From the NCBI GenBank assembly GCA_029204225.1, contig CM055092.1, positions 18,500,886 through 18,564,885 on the forward strand: a stretch of 64,000 nt of DNA, given 5' to 3'. Both the position numbers and the translations under genes were made by a program. Shown here one piece after another: positions 12,011-23,645 of this stretch (position 1 is its first letter; each line of letters starts with the position of its first letter). The notes beneath the pieces were generated by a model that made no database searches, was not told the origin of the DNA, and worked only from the letters and a program-made list of their open reading frames with translations. This stretch comes from Diphasiastrum complanatum (taxonomy: Eukaryota; Streptophyta; Lycopodiopsida; Lycopodiales; Lycopodiaceae).

Positions 12011-12870
12011 CTGCCTCCTATTCATTGTCCAATACCTACAAAATAACGTGAAGTCAATCAAACCAGAGCTATTAACACAATGAAATGAAGACTAGAATGT
12101 GCTTGTGAGAGTGAGAGATTACCTTATATCCAATACCTCCGTCCTCCATCTTCCCTTTTGTCACCTACATAGACATCACAACAAAATGGCATTATCTAGG
12201 ATCCAACCACAAACACAAATAGAGATGTAGTTCTCTTAATGAGCTTATGATTTCACTTTGCAAAGAGCATAGCAATGACTAAGAGGAGCAATGCAAGAAG
12301 AGCAATGACAAAGAGCAAGAGAAAATGGAGATAGCTAAAGCAAGAGCAGGAGGAGGACAAGGAGGGTGAGGAAGGATCAACCACACACCCAATGAGACAA
12401 AAGATGCAGGTACAATTCTTGATACTATCACCTACTCCCATCTACTCTTCCAAAAGTCGTGACAAGGAACCGAAATATCGAAATTTGCAAGAATCTATCC
12501 CAGCCTTGGTATAAACCTTTTGCTACCTAAAGTGTTCCAAGAACTATTTTAAGGCCTGCGAAAAAATTCTTAATTTTGTCTTTTTTCAAAAATAGTAATT
12601 TGTTAGAATCCCAATTTTCTTTTGAGTTATTATAAGGTCCATTTACCTATCTTCCTATTTTTAGTGCTCGGGAAAACCGACATAGTGTAGGAATGGAACC
12701 GACAATGTTTCGCAAAAATCGACTTCAGAGATATTTTGCAAGAGTGTTGACTTCTTAAAAACCAATGAAATTTTTTTTGTTGTGAGAATTTTTTTGTTTA
12801 GGTGATCAATTGCATTCAATGTTATCAACTAGTAATGTATTGTAATCTCTGCTCACTGTCCATACAGTGA
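12011..12870. other. Noncoding stretch
   Basis: No gene recognised. Short frames here are purine-rich or CT-rich low-complexity shadows. Duplicated in the right arm at about 31719-32580. Confidence 0.5.
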
Positions 12871-13235
12871 CCCTAAACCCTATACCCTAATTCCTAGACC
12901 TTAAACCCTGAACCAAAAGTATAAACCAAGGATCTTGGACCCTAAATCTCATACCGTATATCCTATACCTTGGACCCTAAACCCTGTACCCTAAATCCTA
13001 TACCTTAAACCCTAAACTCTAAACCCTAAGCATTAACCACTATATCCTCAACCATAAATCTTAAACACTAAACCCTAAACCCTGTACCGTAAACCCTAAA
13101 CCCTGAACACTAAACCCTAAATCATAAATCCCATACCGTAAACCCTATACCTTGGACCCTAAATTCTGTACACTAAACCGTAAATCCTATATCCTAATCC
13201 TTAAACCCTAAACACTTGCCTCTTACCCCTAAACC
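12871..13235. repeat. Degenerate telomere-like repeat, CCCTAAA strand
   Basis: About 365 bases made of CCCTAAA (plant telomere unit, C-rich strand) mixed with variants such as accctgtac, accctatac and accttggac. Exact doublets such as aaccctaaaccct occur. It lies about 600 bp upstream of the TNP2-like relic. The partner at 31351-31718 shows the TTTAGGG strand because that arm is inverted. Confidence 0.85.
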
Positions 13236-13479
13236 GATCACCTTGATGAACGATGTTATCAAGAATACCCTTGCACTATCCAAGTAAGTGCCATACAACT
13301 AAACTAGGTTGAACATTGTTTGTCAAAAAAATTGGTTCAATTTCTCATGTAAAACGAAATTCATGAGACTTGTACTAGACTCAAAATTATAAACATGTCT
13401 TGTATTCGACTCAGTGTTTTCAATTTGTTTATGACATGTATTGCTTTCTAATATTGGTTTGATCCATTGTTACTTGTCA

Positions 13480-16400
13480 AGGTGAACCGATGCAAATGAC
13501 AAGTTCACATACTTCTCCTTCAGATGATGAGGTAGGACTATCACATATTGGATCAGAGTCCTGGGTATACTAGAGAATACCATGCCCATGCACACGATAT
13601 ATGTATGCACTGTGACGAGACTGACACATTACTATATCACAGGTTCGCATGTATGGACAGATTGAGAGAGACTCAGTATTTGTGTTGTCCGAAGTTGGTT
13701 CTTTGGTGAGTTCTGATTTGCAAAGCACTTTACATTGCTAAAAAAAACTGCATGCACCCTTATCATGTATTTATTTGGTGGTCTTCAAGATTGGTAAAAA
13801 TATTCTGTTCCTTTTTACTATTGTTGTGCTTCCTTTGTGTAGGATGATGACTCGCATTCACGTGACTATCGAAGAATTCGACCAGATGTTGCCACGCAAT
13901 CGACAACATTCAGACGTGCAAACGCACGAAAGCTACCACTTTCCTTGCATGCCCACATTGACTTGCACTCATATATGTCCCAAGGAGCCACAATACAAGA
14001 GGATGTACCATTCGTAGCACATGATCATGAGGGCAACATGGATGACATGATGGATGCATTTTTCACGAACCCACCTGAGGCCACATTGACAAGCAAAGAA
14101 GAGATGATGTGTGGCTTGGCATCTACTCCTTTGTACAAGAGTGGACAAATGTCAAATTTGCAAGCTTGTTTGTTACTTTTGAACTTGCAAACTAAGTATG
14201 GGTGGTCGGATATGAGCATCACAGAGTTGTTTGGGTAAGCTTGCCAGCTTCTTGTGTTTTGTAGACAAACTCAAATCTCATTTTATTTTTTCATGTGTTG
14301 TGAGAAACTATAACTAAGAACATAAATATTTTGTCGCAGATTGCCCAGGAAAATGTTGTCTCCAAATAAAGAAGCCAAGAAAATAAATGTTGTCTCGACA
14401 AGAAGCCAAGAAAATGTTATCGACAGTTGGCATGAATTACAAGTGTATACATGCATGTCCCCACAAGAAAATGTTATCGGTAGTTGGCATGGATTACAAG
14501 AGTATACATGCATGTCCCAAATTGCATTTTATATAGAGGTGAGTTTGAGGAGGCAAGCATGTGTGCACATTGTGGGGAACACCATTATAGATAGGATTTA
14601 CAAGGAGAGACCATATCCGCCAAGGTGGTAAGGCATTTTCTCATCATACCCAGGATACACCATATGTTTAAGTGTAAGTCCATAGCAGAGCTTATGACAT
14701 GGCATTTGAGCAATGAGGATCCCTGCTGATTGTCCAGCATGGAACCATGTGGATGCTACTTGGCATGAGTTAAGGGACGAGCCTCGCCATTTGCATTTGG
14801 GGTTGGTGATGGATGGTGTGAATCTAATCGGTTTGCACTCCACATCATGGTCCACTTGGCCGGTTGTTCTTGTAAATTTACAGCATCCCCCCTTGGCTAT
14901 GTATCAAGAAGGGGCACCTAATTCTTGCTCTTCTTATCCCAGGAAAATACAAGGCAAAAAATATGGATGTGTATATGGCTCCCTTGGTAGATGAGCTAAA
15001 GGTTCTATGGCAACAAGTCCAAGTGAGCGATATATTAAGACCACGCAGACAAAGAGATTTTGTGGTAAAGGGGATCTTTATGTGGACGATGCACGACTAA
15101 CCTGGACATGGAGAACGTTCAAGCAAGATATCCTTGCTATTGTTTCATGATATTTCATCTAATGTGAATTCACATATTTTCTCTCAATCCAAACATTGCA
15201 CTTACAATTAAGTCAGTTGTTTTGTTTCAAGGCAGGGCAATCAATGAGTGGACACAATGCATGTTCCAGTTGTGGTGACAATTTGCAAGCACGTCACTCA
15301 CCGATATCTTCCGCCCAATCACGCTATTGATGAGGGGCTTGTTGGTCAATGTCCCCATGCCATGAACATACAATACATTATATTTGGATCAATTATATTC
15401 AATATAATGTCATTTATTTGTTTAATAGTTACTCTCTTTAAATATGTTCTAACAATAATTTTCTCAATTAAATGTATGTGGTTGTTTGTTAATGTTGCAG
15501 GCAAGTGATTGGCTTCAAATTTGGAGATCCATTCAAGGTCTAGGACGACTCCCTCCTAGCATGACGAGGTTATCAATATTCCATAAACATCTATATTGGG
15601 AGGAATTGTTCATAAACCATCTTTTGGACCCGATGCACATTTTCAAGAATGTGGGGAGCACAATTTGGGAGTACTTAATCGTTGCCAAAAATAAAAAAGA
15701 CGCAGTGGTTTGGTGAGGTACGATGAATGCGAATCACATCAGTTTTTCTTGGGATGATTCAAAATGATGATCTTACTGATGGGGATGTCATTGTTGTTAA
15801 CATTTCTTATAAAGATACATTTCATCCAAGGAGATATCGATGTCATCCATTGAGGCGGCAAGACAAAGCTCCAATGAGGCAGCATGTTTGATCGAGAAGC
15901 ACTTTCCCACATCCATTCTCACCATTCAAATGCATCTCATTGTGCATTTGGTAGATGAGGTGGCCATTGCATCTACATCATCTACTTGCATCAATTGCCT
16001 ATTCATAGTCCATCCTAGACTATTGCTAGTGTGGTAATTACAATGTTCTCTCACTAATTTTGATCCATATTTTTAGTTTAGGCACTGTCCATAGCCATTG
16101 GATGTTTTTCTTGAAATGATTAATGAAAACATTAAAAGACTTTGTAAGACAAAGATCAAGGCCTGAGGGTAGCATGGTGGAAAGATGGCTACTGCAAGAG
16201 TCCATGGTTTATAGCACAAAGTTCACTTCTATTCCTCATCTTTGGAATAAGAAGGATGATGAGCGTGTTGTTGGGGAGAGGGCATAGAAGACAACCATAT
16301 CCACTTGACCTCGCCCTTCTACCCAAGGACATGACGCCTGATTGGCTATGTGATGCCCACAGGGAAGCCTCGGCAAACAACCATAAATAACAGAGAGAGA

Positions 16401-16763
16401 GCGAGAATTTGCAAGGGGGTGCAATTTACATGTAATATAAGTTATGATGATCATCATTCACATGTTAATTAAGCCATTTGTACGTACAATTTTATACATG
16501 TTTGTTGTATCCCTAACACATTTTGTTCTATTTTATTCAGTATAAAAAATACAATGCATTGTGGACGCATGGACAACACTTTCATACGGAGCATGTTGAC
16601 AAAAATAGAAACACGTACGATTGTGGAGTCAACGCAAATTTTACCCAAGAGAGTCAAGCAAGCATGGCTAACACCAATTTACTCTTCTCAACTTGATTAT
16701 TGTGAGACAATCAATAGGCAATTCAGCTTTGCACCTAAATACAAGATGACATGTAGGGCATGA
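13480..16763 (+). pseudogene. CACTA (En/Spm) TNP2-like transposase relic
   Basis: Fragments in several frames read in order like a plant TNP2-type transposase. They are a serine-rich start around 13485, a linker at 13945-14238 ending Y-G-W-S-D-M-S-I-T-E-L-F-G, then at 14755-14900 D-G-V-N and S-T-S-W-S-T-W-P-V-V-L-V-N-L. At about 14930-15000 comes a shifted frame with L-L-I-P-G-K-Y and Y-M-A-P-L-V-D-E-L-K-V-L-W. Then come L-L-D-P-M-H-I-F-K-N-V-G (15625-15665), H-L-I-V-H-L-V-D-E (15935-15965) and E-G-S-M-V-E-R-W (16160-16190). Frameshifts and stops are frequent. Only the part up to 14181 is in the inverted repeat. Terminal inverted repeats were not identified. Confidence 0.75.
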
Positions 16764-17307
16764 ACCACATCAAATGAGCATAAATTTAAGCCTTAAAGGA
16801 ATGGGAGTGCTTGCCGTCCCTTTGAGCAAACACAAAACAAAAAACAAAACCAAAAAAATGAAATGCTTAGTTGCTGAAAATTTTGAATTATTTATTTGGC
16901 GCCATTCCACCCGTCGTATGTCCGAATAATCAGTATCAGCCCTAATTTGAAGAAAATTATAAGAGTGATCCTCTTCTCTTTTTCTGATTCACTGCGGCTT
17001 TCATTTCGTGCAATATTACCATCATCCTCCTCCTGCCACTCTTCTCTCGAGAGCACCGGCCCTAGAGGGTTGATATACGTAAAAGCAGGTGGACGTATCT
17101 ACGTGCAAAGACTGTGATTGTAGCTGGATTTCAGCGCTCGCAAACCATCGAAGAGTCACGCAGCTCTTCAATAGGTAAGCGTACTATCAGTGAGGAACTT
17201 AAGAGGTTTCCCTGCTGCATTTCTTTTTCGGTTTATTAGAACTAATCTGTCGATATACGTGACACAGTTCTGTGGGAGCGTACCTATGTTTTTTGGGTGA
17301 CAAGACA
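16764..17307 (+). promoter_or_regulatory. Upstream region of the expansin, possible 5' UTR intron
   Basis: Presumed promoter and leader of the expansin gene. A good splice donor (ag|gtaagc, gt at 17175) and a pyrimidine-rich acceptor (acacag, ending 17267) could delimit a 93-bp leader intron. No TATA box is convincing at a fixed distance, so the transcription start is not assigned. Confidence 0.35.
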
Positions 17308-18660
17308 ATGGATCGCTTCATGGCACTATCAGCTTCATTGGCGACGATGTTAATTCTAAGCTATTACCAAGGTTCGCAAGCACGATATTCATCTGAACCG
17401 TCTTGGAGGCACTGGAGGCACTGGAATGAAGCGCATGCTACCTTCTATGGAGGTAGTGACGCAGCAGGCACAATGGGTAAATCACTGACTTTACCTGTGC
17501 AAGGAGTGCACACATTGTTTAACAACAACGGCACTTTGAACTTAAGTTTGCTTAATGACACTCTGCGACTCATACTTCTCGTTTTAATCTATCGGCTGTG
17601 ATTAGATGGCGCATGCGGATATGGGAACCTCTACAGCCAGGGTTACGGTACAAATACAGCAGCACTCAGCATGGTATTGTTTAAGAATGGCGCAGCTTGT
17701 GGTGGATGCTACGAAATCAAGTGTTGGAACGATACCCAGTGGTGCAACCCTGGAAATCCATCTGTGTTTATTACGGCTACAAACTTATGCCCTCCAAACG
17801 ACGCCCTTCCGAATGACAATGGAGGTTGGTGCAACATTCCCCGAGAGCACTTTGATATGTCACAGCCGGCGTTCTCTCAAATCGCTTTTTGGCAAGCAGG
17901 CATTGTGCCTGTTCTCTATCGAAGGTAGCATCTTATAAATATTGGTCGGTCTATCCTCCATAGATATACAGTGCGAGCTTCCGAATGTTGCATATTTCAT
18001 TAGAGCCTGCTGGCTTTTGTCATAAGCTATTATATAATTCCAGTCACAAGCTACCATTAATTTACCGCTCCACGCGATTGCAAGTTACCGTAACCTATTT
18101 GTGCCCTTGGGTATTGTGGTCTTTTCGACCTTGGAATAAAATTTATTTGCTTTCAATGATTGAGAACTGCTACTAGTACTTTTCGGCATCCGTTATGATT
18201 GGGATACATGCATTCAAGGTCATACATATGTTGCAGTTGCTATATTCCTGTAAGATATTCGTTAAAGGCGACATTTCCAGAGATTAGTAGTTTAAAATTT
18301 TACCAGAGACCTTTTCACGTCAAAAGACTGAAATATGTGATTGATGCATGTAGAGTGCCATGCCACAAGGATGGAGGAATGCGTTTCACTATCAACGGCA
18401 ACCCCTGGTTTAATCTCGTGCTGATCAGTAATGTGGGTGGCGTGGGTGACATATCTGCTGTTTCAGTTAAAGGTTCCGAAACGGGCTGGATTCCCATGAA
18501 GCGAAACTGGGGACAGAACTGGGAGTGTGACACTGTGCTGGTAGGTCAAAGTTTATCCTTTCATGTCACGACAACCGACGGAAAGAATATCACTTCTTAC
18601 GATGTTGCCCCTTTAAATTGGCAGTTTGGTCAAACCTTCAGTGGAAAGCAGTTCTACTAA
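17308..18660 (+). CDS. Alpha-expansin (three exons, intact)
   Basis: Cell-wall-loosening protein of the EXPA family, acting in the apoplast on cellulose-xyloglucan contacts without hydrolysis. Exons are 17308-17476, 17606-17924 and 18354-18660, joined at GT/AG sites, giving 264 residues (EXPA proteins are usually about 250-260). A hydrophobic signal peptide occupies residues 1 to about 25. Domain 1 has [32 protein letters not shown], the alpha-type insertion G-G-W-C-N and the H-F-D motif with its key Asp. Domain 2 (carbohydrate-binding) has G-I-V-P-V, R-F-T-I-N-G and N-W-G-Q-N-W. The start is the first ATG leading into the signal peptide. Oddities are a duplicated W-R-H, Asp instead of the usual Gly in T-M-D-G-A-C-G (depends on the first splice choice), and a Cys after N-W-E. 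It is the only intact host gene here and sits in the spacer of the inverted repeat. Confidence 0.93.
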
Positions 18661-18827
18661 GGAATGACATATCTCATTACAAACAAACTTTCACAGATGA
18701 TTTTCAACGGTTACTGGTATAACAAAGAAGAGTGTTATAAATATTTTTGACTGGCAGTCTGTAGCAGCCCTCTCGAAATGCAGAAATTTCAAAACTTTAT
18801 TCAGTCTAGAACTCGTTACCTTTGCAC

Positions 18828-18833
18828 AATAAA
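18828..18833 (+). promoter_or_regulatory. Candidate poly(A) signal of the expansin
   Basis: AATAAA about 170 bases after the expansin stop codon, in AT-rich sequence. Position fits a 3' UTR; not otherwise tested. Confidence 0.5.
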
Positions 18834-20526
18834 TCATATTGTTTCCATCGTGGATATCCAGCATCGTGTCAACTTCTTTTCCAGTTTACTCATTGAAGAA
18901 TAGATCATTTGTGTTGAGTCCAATATGTTTCATGCTGATGTACGGATTAGAGTTATAGAGCAAAGAGAAAATTAAAAAAAAATTGTTCGTGATAAGGTAT
19001 CATATGTCTCACTGGATTTCATTTACATTAATAGGAATGAGTTGTGGTTATGTGACTACCCATTTGCAATCATAGGTCATGTCATCATAGGACAGTCTGC
19101 TTACAAAAGAATGGACAAAAATCAGCATCATTTTCTATGATCGTATGCAGAAGACTTGTGTTTTTGGATTTTGAGTCAGCAAGAGTAGAATATCATCGAA
19201 TTCTTAACTGGAAGAAAATTCAAAGAAAAACAGAACACACATCACGATTATCGCTGACACTAAATATCCCAAACATTTCTTTATAACGATTGTGAAACAA
19301 TCCGAAAGACATTATACGAGCTTATTTTTCCATAGATTTTCTGTATGTCATGCCACTTGCAAGGAGCTAGTAAATCCCATCTAGCATCATTATCGGAAGC
19401 ATGAAAAAGGTTGCTTAGCAAAACCCGTCATTACGCACCAGCAAAGTATATCAATCTCACTGCGCTACCGACCCTCTTGTTGGCGCGCACGAGCTGTGCC
19501 GACCTCCATCCAATGCTTTTCTCACTCTCAAGCTTCTGCTATGGCTGCTCCTTTGGTGCTCTCTTTACATCTACACAACTTCTTCTATGGCCCCCGACCC
19601 TCCACGTCCTTCTACGGCTAGATTAAACCACCTTGGGTGCCCTCCACCCCTTTACAGCTTCCAAAAGTGTTGTGTCGGAAAAGATCCGTGTTCTTATTCT
19701 GTGAAATCCAAACTTATACTCAGCAAAGTTTTGCCTCTTTTTCTGACAAAACCTCTTCCACTGAGGTTGCCCCACTACAAGTAATGCACTGATTTAAACA
19801 GTTTGTCAATCGGTGGAGTATAGAGCACACACCAACTGCAAACTCCTCAAGAATTTCTTCTCTGAAAAATTCAGATTTCCGTTAACCCAGGACTCTGATT
19901 CCAACAAGAACTCGAAACACGAGTGTAGTGGAAGGCTTTTCCTATGCTTGAGAAATTTTATAAATCTCTAATCGTTTGGTTTGATACACCAAAGCTGCCA
20001 ATCGAATCCAATTGCTGCTATATAGCTCTACTTTCAAAGCCTTCACCGTCATTAAATTCACTATAGAATTTTTCTCGAATCTGATTCTCTTCATTGCCCA
20101 CTGATTGCAATCACCCCAAGGCTCTGTTACAAATTTGAAAAACTTAGAAGGATCGGTTCAATAAGACAAACACAACATTAAGTTCTTCAAGGCAAGAAGA
20201 AGTAGAATTGCTCCCTCACACACCTCCGCCAAAAGACATCTATTCACATCATTAAAGAAAACAACTGAAGTACTTAACATAGGGTTTGTAAAAGTATTGG
20301 CCTGATAACTCTAGAACCAAGCAAAGGTGTTACCGTCGAACTTAAAGAGTAATTGTGAAAGAACCACATGTTCATTATTGTTAATTTAACTACCTCATCA
20401 TCAAAATATGATGTATCAGAATCAGAATTTCACGAATCATAATCCGAAGGATCATCCATTTGATGCCTCCGATCACATGATCTATACTTCTTTCATGTCT
20501 CCTCCTCGTCCAACTATCAAGCAGAG
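18834..20526. other. Noncoding stretch with one dispersed repeat
   Basis: No gene recognised. The segment 19411-19640 resembles 3297-3581 in opposite orientation, so it is a dispersed repeat. The rest shows only short frames without family resemblance. Confidence 0.5.
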
Positions 20527-21345
20527 TGCTAAAATATGAAATTTTTGGACCTTAATTGGATCTACAATCGATCCACAAGAGGTGTTGGATGCCAAGTAGA
20601 CCGATGAAGCACAATTCTAATGGCTAGATCTAGATATAGATCTAAATTAAATATTGCATCTAATTAGCAATAACAATTTGATAGATGATCAATATGACTC
20701 AAGACTGGCCTCACACGTGTGGAATACTGTCAGTCTACGGACAATGAGTAGAGATTACAATACACTACTCATTGATATCATTCAATGCAAGAAATCACAA
20801 CACAAATTGTGAAAATAACAATGCATTGCCTCAAAATCAAGATCTCTCATCAAGATTGGACTATTTACAATGATGATCTTTATCGATCAAGCACATTTCA
20901 ACCTCGTATGCTGACTCAACATGTCTGGCATGTGTGGGGAATGTCACATCATCCTAGATCAACCAATAAATTGAAGATAAGCCCCCACCTCATTGAATCG
21001 TAACTTGGTGCCATTGCCTCACCTTGATTTGCTTGATTTGAGGTGATTTCTCTTAGCTTATAGGAACTTGTAAGATCAAATCCTACTGATATTTTCCAGA
21101 TATATACACATGTGGGAACAGCCTCTCACATGTGGAAAGCATGTCTCATTCACATGAGAATGGATGATCGATCAATGAAATGGTGCCACATGGAAAATTT
21201 CTACTTCACTGTCTTCCAACTAGTTCATACTTGAGTCAATCAAGACAAATTCAATCTAACTACCATTTATGACTACCATCCACACATGGGAACAGGCTCC
21301 ACAAGTGTGGGATCAAGCTATGTACAAATCAACTTAGATCACAAT
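20527..21345. repeat. LTR-like segment related to 1939-2632
   Basis: Shares ordered blocks with 1939-2632: ggatgcca, a(g)atctagat, ctcacac(g/a)tgtggaatac, tcaatgcaagaaatcacaacac, cctcaccttgatttgcttgatt. Contains the palindrome CACACGTGTG at 20712-20721 and several cacatgtg words. It abuts a truncated Copia RNase H at about 21346, but the boundaries are uncertain and no target duplication was found. Confidence 0.5.
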
Positions 21346-21819
21346 AAATGCATGGAGTCTCCTCGGCCTTGATCACATGAAGCTCCTCGAAAAGTCTTTT
21401 GAGCCATAGAACCTCCTTGGTTATTGATGTCAATGCTTTATAGTCGGCTTCACAAGAGGATAGAGAGATAGTATCTTGCTTTTTTGAAAGCCAAGATATA
21501 AATCATCCATACAGGAATGTACCAAAGGCACTTATGGATTTTCTATCCATCTTGTCACTTAAAAAATCTAAGTCCGAGTATGTTCTCAAGCACAAATTAG
21601 TCCCTTGATAGACAATGCCAAAATTCCTAGTAGATGAAATGTATCTAGGAACTTGTTTGGTACTTTTCCATTGACATACTAAAGGACCTTGCATATATTG
21701 ACTCAACTTGCTTACACTAAAACTTAGATCAGGTCTAATGACTGTTAAATAGATGAAGGATCCAATAAGCTTTCTATAGAGTGTGATGTCCTCAAAGGAT
21801 GCTTCATCACCATCAATAG
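21346..21819 (-). pseudogene. Copia RNase H relic, downstream half of a split element
   Basis: Minus-strand translation gives N-F-G-I-V-Y-Q-G, S-D-L-D-F-L-S-D-K-M-D-R-K-S-I, then in a shifted frame I-S-W-L-S-K-K-Q-D-T-I-S-L-S-S-C-E-A-D-Y-K-A-L, ending at V-L-W-L-K-R-L. It is the C-terminal continuation of the RT relic at 27386-28212. The two were separated by the insertion at 21825-27380, as the AAACT target duplication shows. Confidence 0.85.
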
Positions 21820-21824
21820 AAACT
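21820..21824. repeat. Target-site duplication AAACT (left)
   Basis: AAACT immediately before the first LTR; the identical AAACT lies at 27381-27385 immediately after the second LTR. Confidence 0.95.
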
Positions 21825-22471
21825 TGTGAAAATTGTCAACATTTCCTTGTCTAGTTTTAGGCCAAAATTGCTAAAAATGGCACATAGTTTAGGATCTCAC
21901 TTTTCACACGTGTGAAACAGGTCTAGATATTTTTAGTAAGTGTATTTTTTCAGTATGAAGAAGTTTCAAACTTCAAGACCTTCGAAATGAGTCCATTTTC
22001 ATGTATTTTGGACATATATGCCAATTTTACCTATATAGGGCATATTTTAGGTAAGGAGGGTCTAGAGAGAGGAGAGAGAGTCATCTCTCTCAGCTATATA
22101 TAGCAGGTAGGCCGTGGAGAAACAGGTTGGAGCAGATCCATTGTATTCATTTGCTTAATGAGAGATTTTTCTATTGGGTTCTCCTTCCATTGTTGGCATT
22201 GTGTAGTGATTGAGTTCAAGCTTTGTGTGTATGATCTTAGGTGCTTTCCAAAAGTGGTAGGCTGATGTATTATGGACTGTATAATGCTATTTTGGGCCGC
22301 ACTTGATGTTTATGGAAGTTTCCATTTGTGATAAATGCTTTTTGATCAAGTTCTTTGCATTCTAGGTAGCATAGAATGTGTTGCCAATTCCTAGCTTATG
22401 TAGTTTGGAGTGCAAGCATTCAAGCCAATGATCTTGGAGTTTAGATCCACTTAGGATCTGTATTTTTCACA
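21825..22471 (+). repeat. 5' LTR of the non-autonomous element
   Basis: 647 bp, TGTGAAAA...TTTTTCACA. Contains CACACGTGTG at 21905-21914 and a TATA-like ctatatatag at about 22093-22102 that would drive the element transcript. Confidence 0.95.
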
Positions 22472-22483
22472 TGGTATCAGAGC
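22472..22483 (+). promoter_or_regulatory. Primer-binding site (initiator-Met tRNA)
   Basis: TGGTATCAGAGC, the standard plant Copia primer-binding site, directly abuts the 5' LTR end. Reverse transcription would start here. Confidence 0.95.
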
Positions 22484-23645
22484 TGGTTGGCTTCTATTTA
22501 CAGTAAGTATTCCATTTTTGGTGATATTTGGATGTTTGATCAAGTTCTAGCATGATTTTGCATTGCTTTGTTGATCAAATCTTACTAACCTTTGTTTTGT
22601 GAGTTGAACTTGTGGATCAAAAGCATATTTCAGGTCTATTGAAGATCAGAGGCTGAAAAGAAACTATTTTGGATCAGATCATAACACCTAATCATTTGTT
22701 GATTGTGAGGCTTGTGCATATTCAATACTAACAATGTTCTTTTCAATCCTATTGTTGACAATCTCCATTCTTGGATGAACACTCTCCTTAAGTGGATGAA
22801 ACTTCTCCTTAAGTGGATGACAAATGCTCTTTTGAGTGAGTTGTAATTCTCCTAAAGGCTGAGCAAAGCTCCCATTTGGATGAAAGATCCCCTTTTTTGG
22901 GTGAACATATTGTAAGCTCCATTGTGAAGAGCATATTGTAAAGATTGTCATCAATTTTGGCATAAATTTTGGTGTACTTTGTTGAGCATGTAAGTAACTC
23001 TCCTTATGTAATTTGATTGGAGCATTTGCTGGAAGGTGTTAACCATTATGCAAGTGTGTTTTCAGGTTCTTAACAGGTTGAGGAACATTCTCATGTGAAG
23101 TGATCTTAGATCTACATCTAAACACCAAATTTTGACAAGATAGTGAAGCTAGTCTTGTGATTCACTAAGTGTGCTCATTCATTCACCTCTAAATCTTGTA
23201 TTTATCACTTGCTGGAGTTTATAAACTTTTAGAAGTGTGGTTTACATGTGGTTTTACAGGTTGAATCAATATCTTAGTGTGGTGATCATATGTTGATCAA
23301 GTTTGTTCATTACTAGGTAATTTTGGCATCCTAGTTTTGGGTATTTTCTAAGAATGCAAGTAACTCTTCACACCATAACTTGATTTGGTCACTTGCTGGA
23401 AAGTTTGAGAGCTTAAGCAAGAGTGTGTTCAGGTTAGTTTGAGTTTGTAATCCATTCTTAGTGTGTGCAAAGTGTTGCATGTGTTTCAATCTTCCTTTCT
23501 ATGCTTGAAAGCCAAATAGTTTCAAGATAGAGGTCATTTAGGGTTCTAAATCTTTTAAGATCTTCTCCTTCTTCATTTATTGAGAGAAAGGAGAGTGCTA
23601 GGTGCATTAGAACAGAGCCTAAGGACACAAGAAGATTTTAGCATC
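22484..23645 (+). other. Long untranslated leader with internal repeats
   Basis: About 1.16 kb between primer-binding site and gag ATG. It holds three degenerate copies of a block with (g)taagtaactct, cttgctgga(a) and gtgtgtt(tt)cagg at about 22986-23075, 23195-23270 and 23355-23440. It also has a short duplicated word ctccttaagtggatgaa at 22790-22820. Possible role in RNA packaging or dimerisation is inference only. Confidence 0.6.

Larger units (their letters stand above)
1..14181 (+). repeat. Left arm of a giant inverted repeat
   Basis: The reverse complement of this segment is found at 30404-43576. Paired landmarks are 404-604/42949-43173, 4095-4412/41159-41476, 6650-6832/37776-37958, 10399-10821/33785-34207 and 13775-14017/30568-30837. 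The inner junction is sharp: homology stops at 14181, inside a CACTA transposase relic. The outer end is not seen because position 1 pairs with 43576. Several paired frames are identical and others differ by a few residues per hundred, so the duplication is fairly recent. The left arm carries a 2.0-kb segment (1812-3810) missing on the right. An assembly inversion or haplotype artefact cannot be excluded from sequence alone, but arm-specific mutations argue against a simple copy error. Confidence 0.93.

Noticed and set aside
12253-12441. Short Cys/Ser/Leu-rich ORF identical in both arms (also 32146-32334)
   Set aside because: The identity follows from the recent duplication; low-complexity CT-rich sequence with no family resemblance or gene context.
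23580-23645. Upstream extension of the Gag ORF to 23580
   Set aside because: It begins with TTG, not ATG; the ATG at 23646 aligns with the Gag start of the autonomous element.
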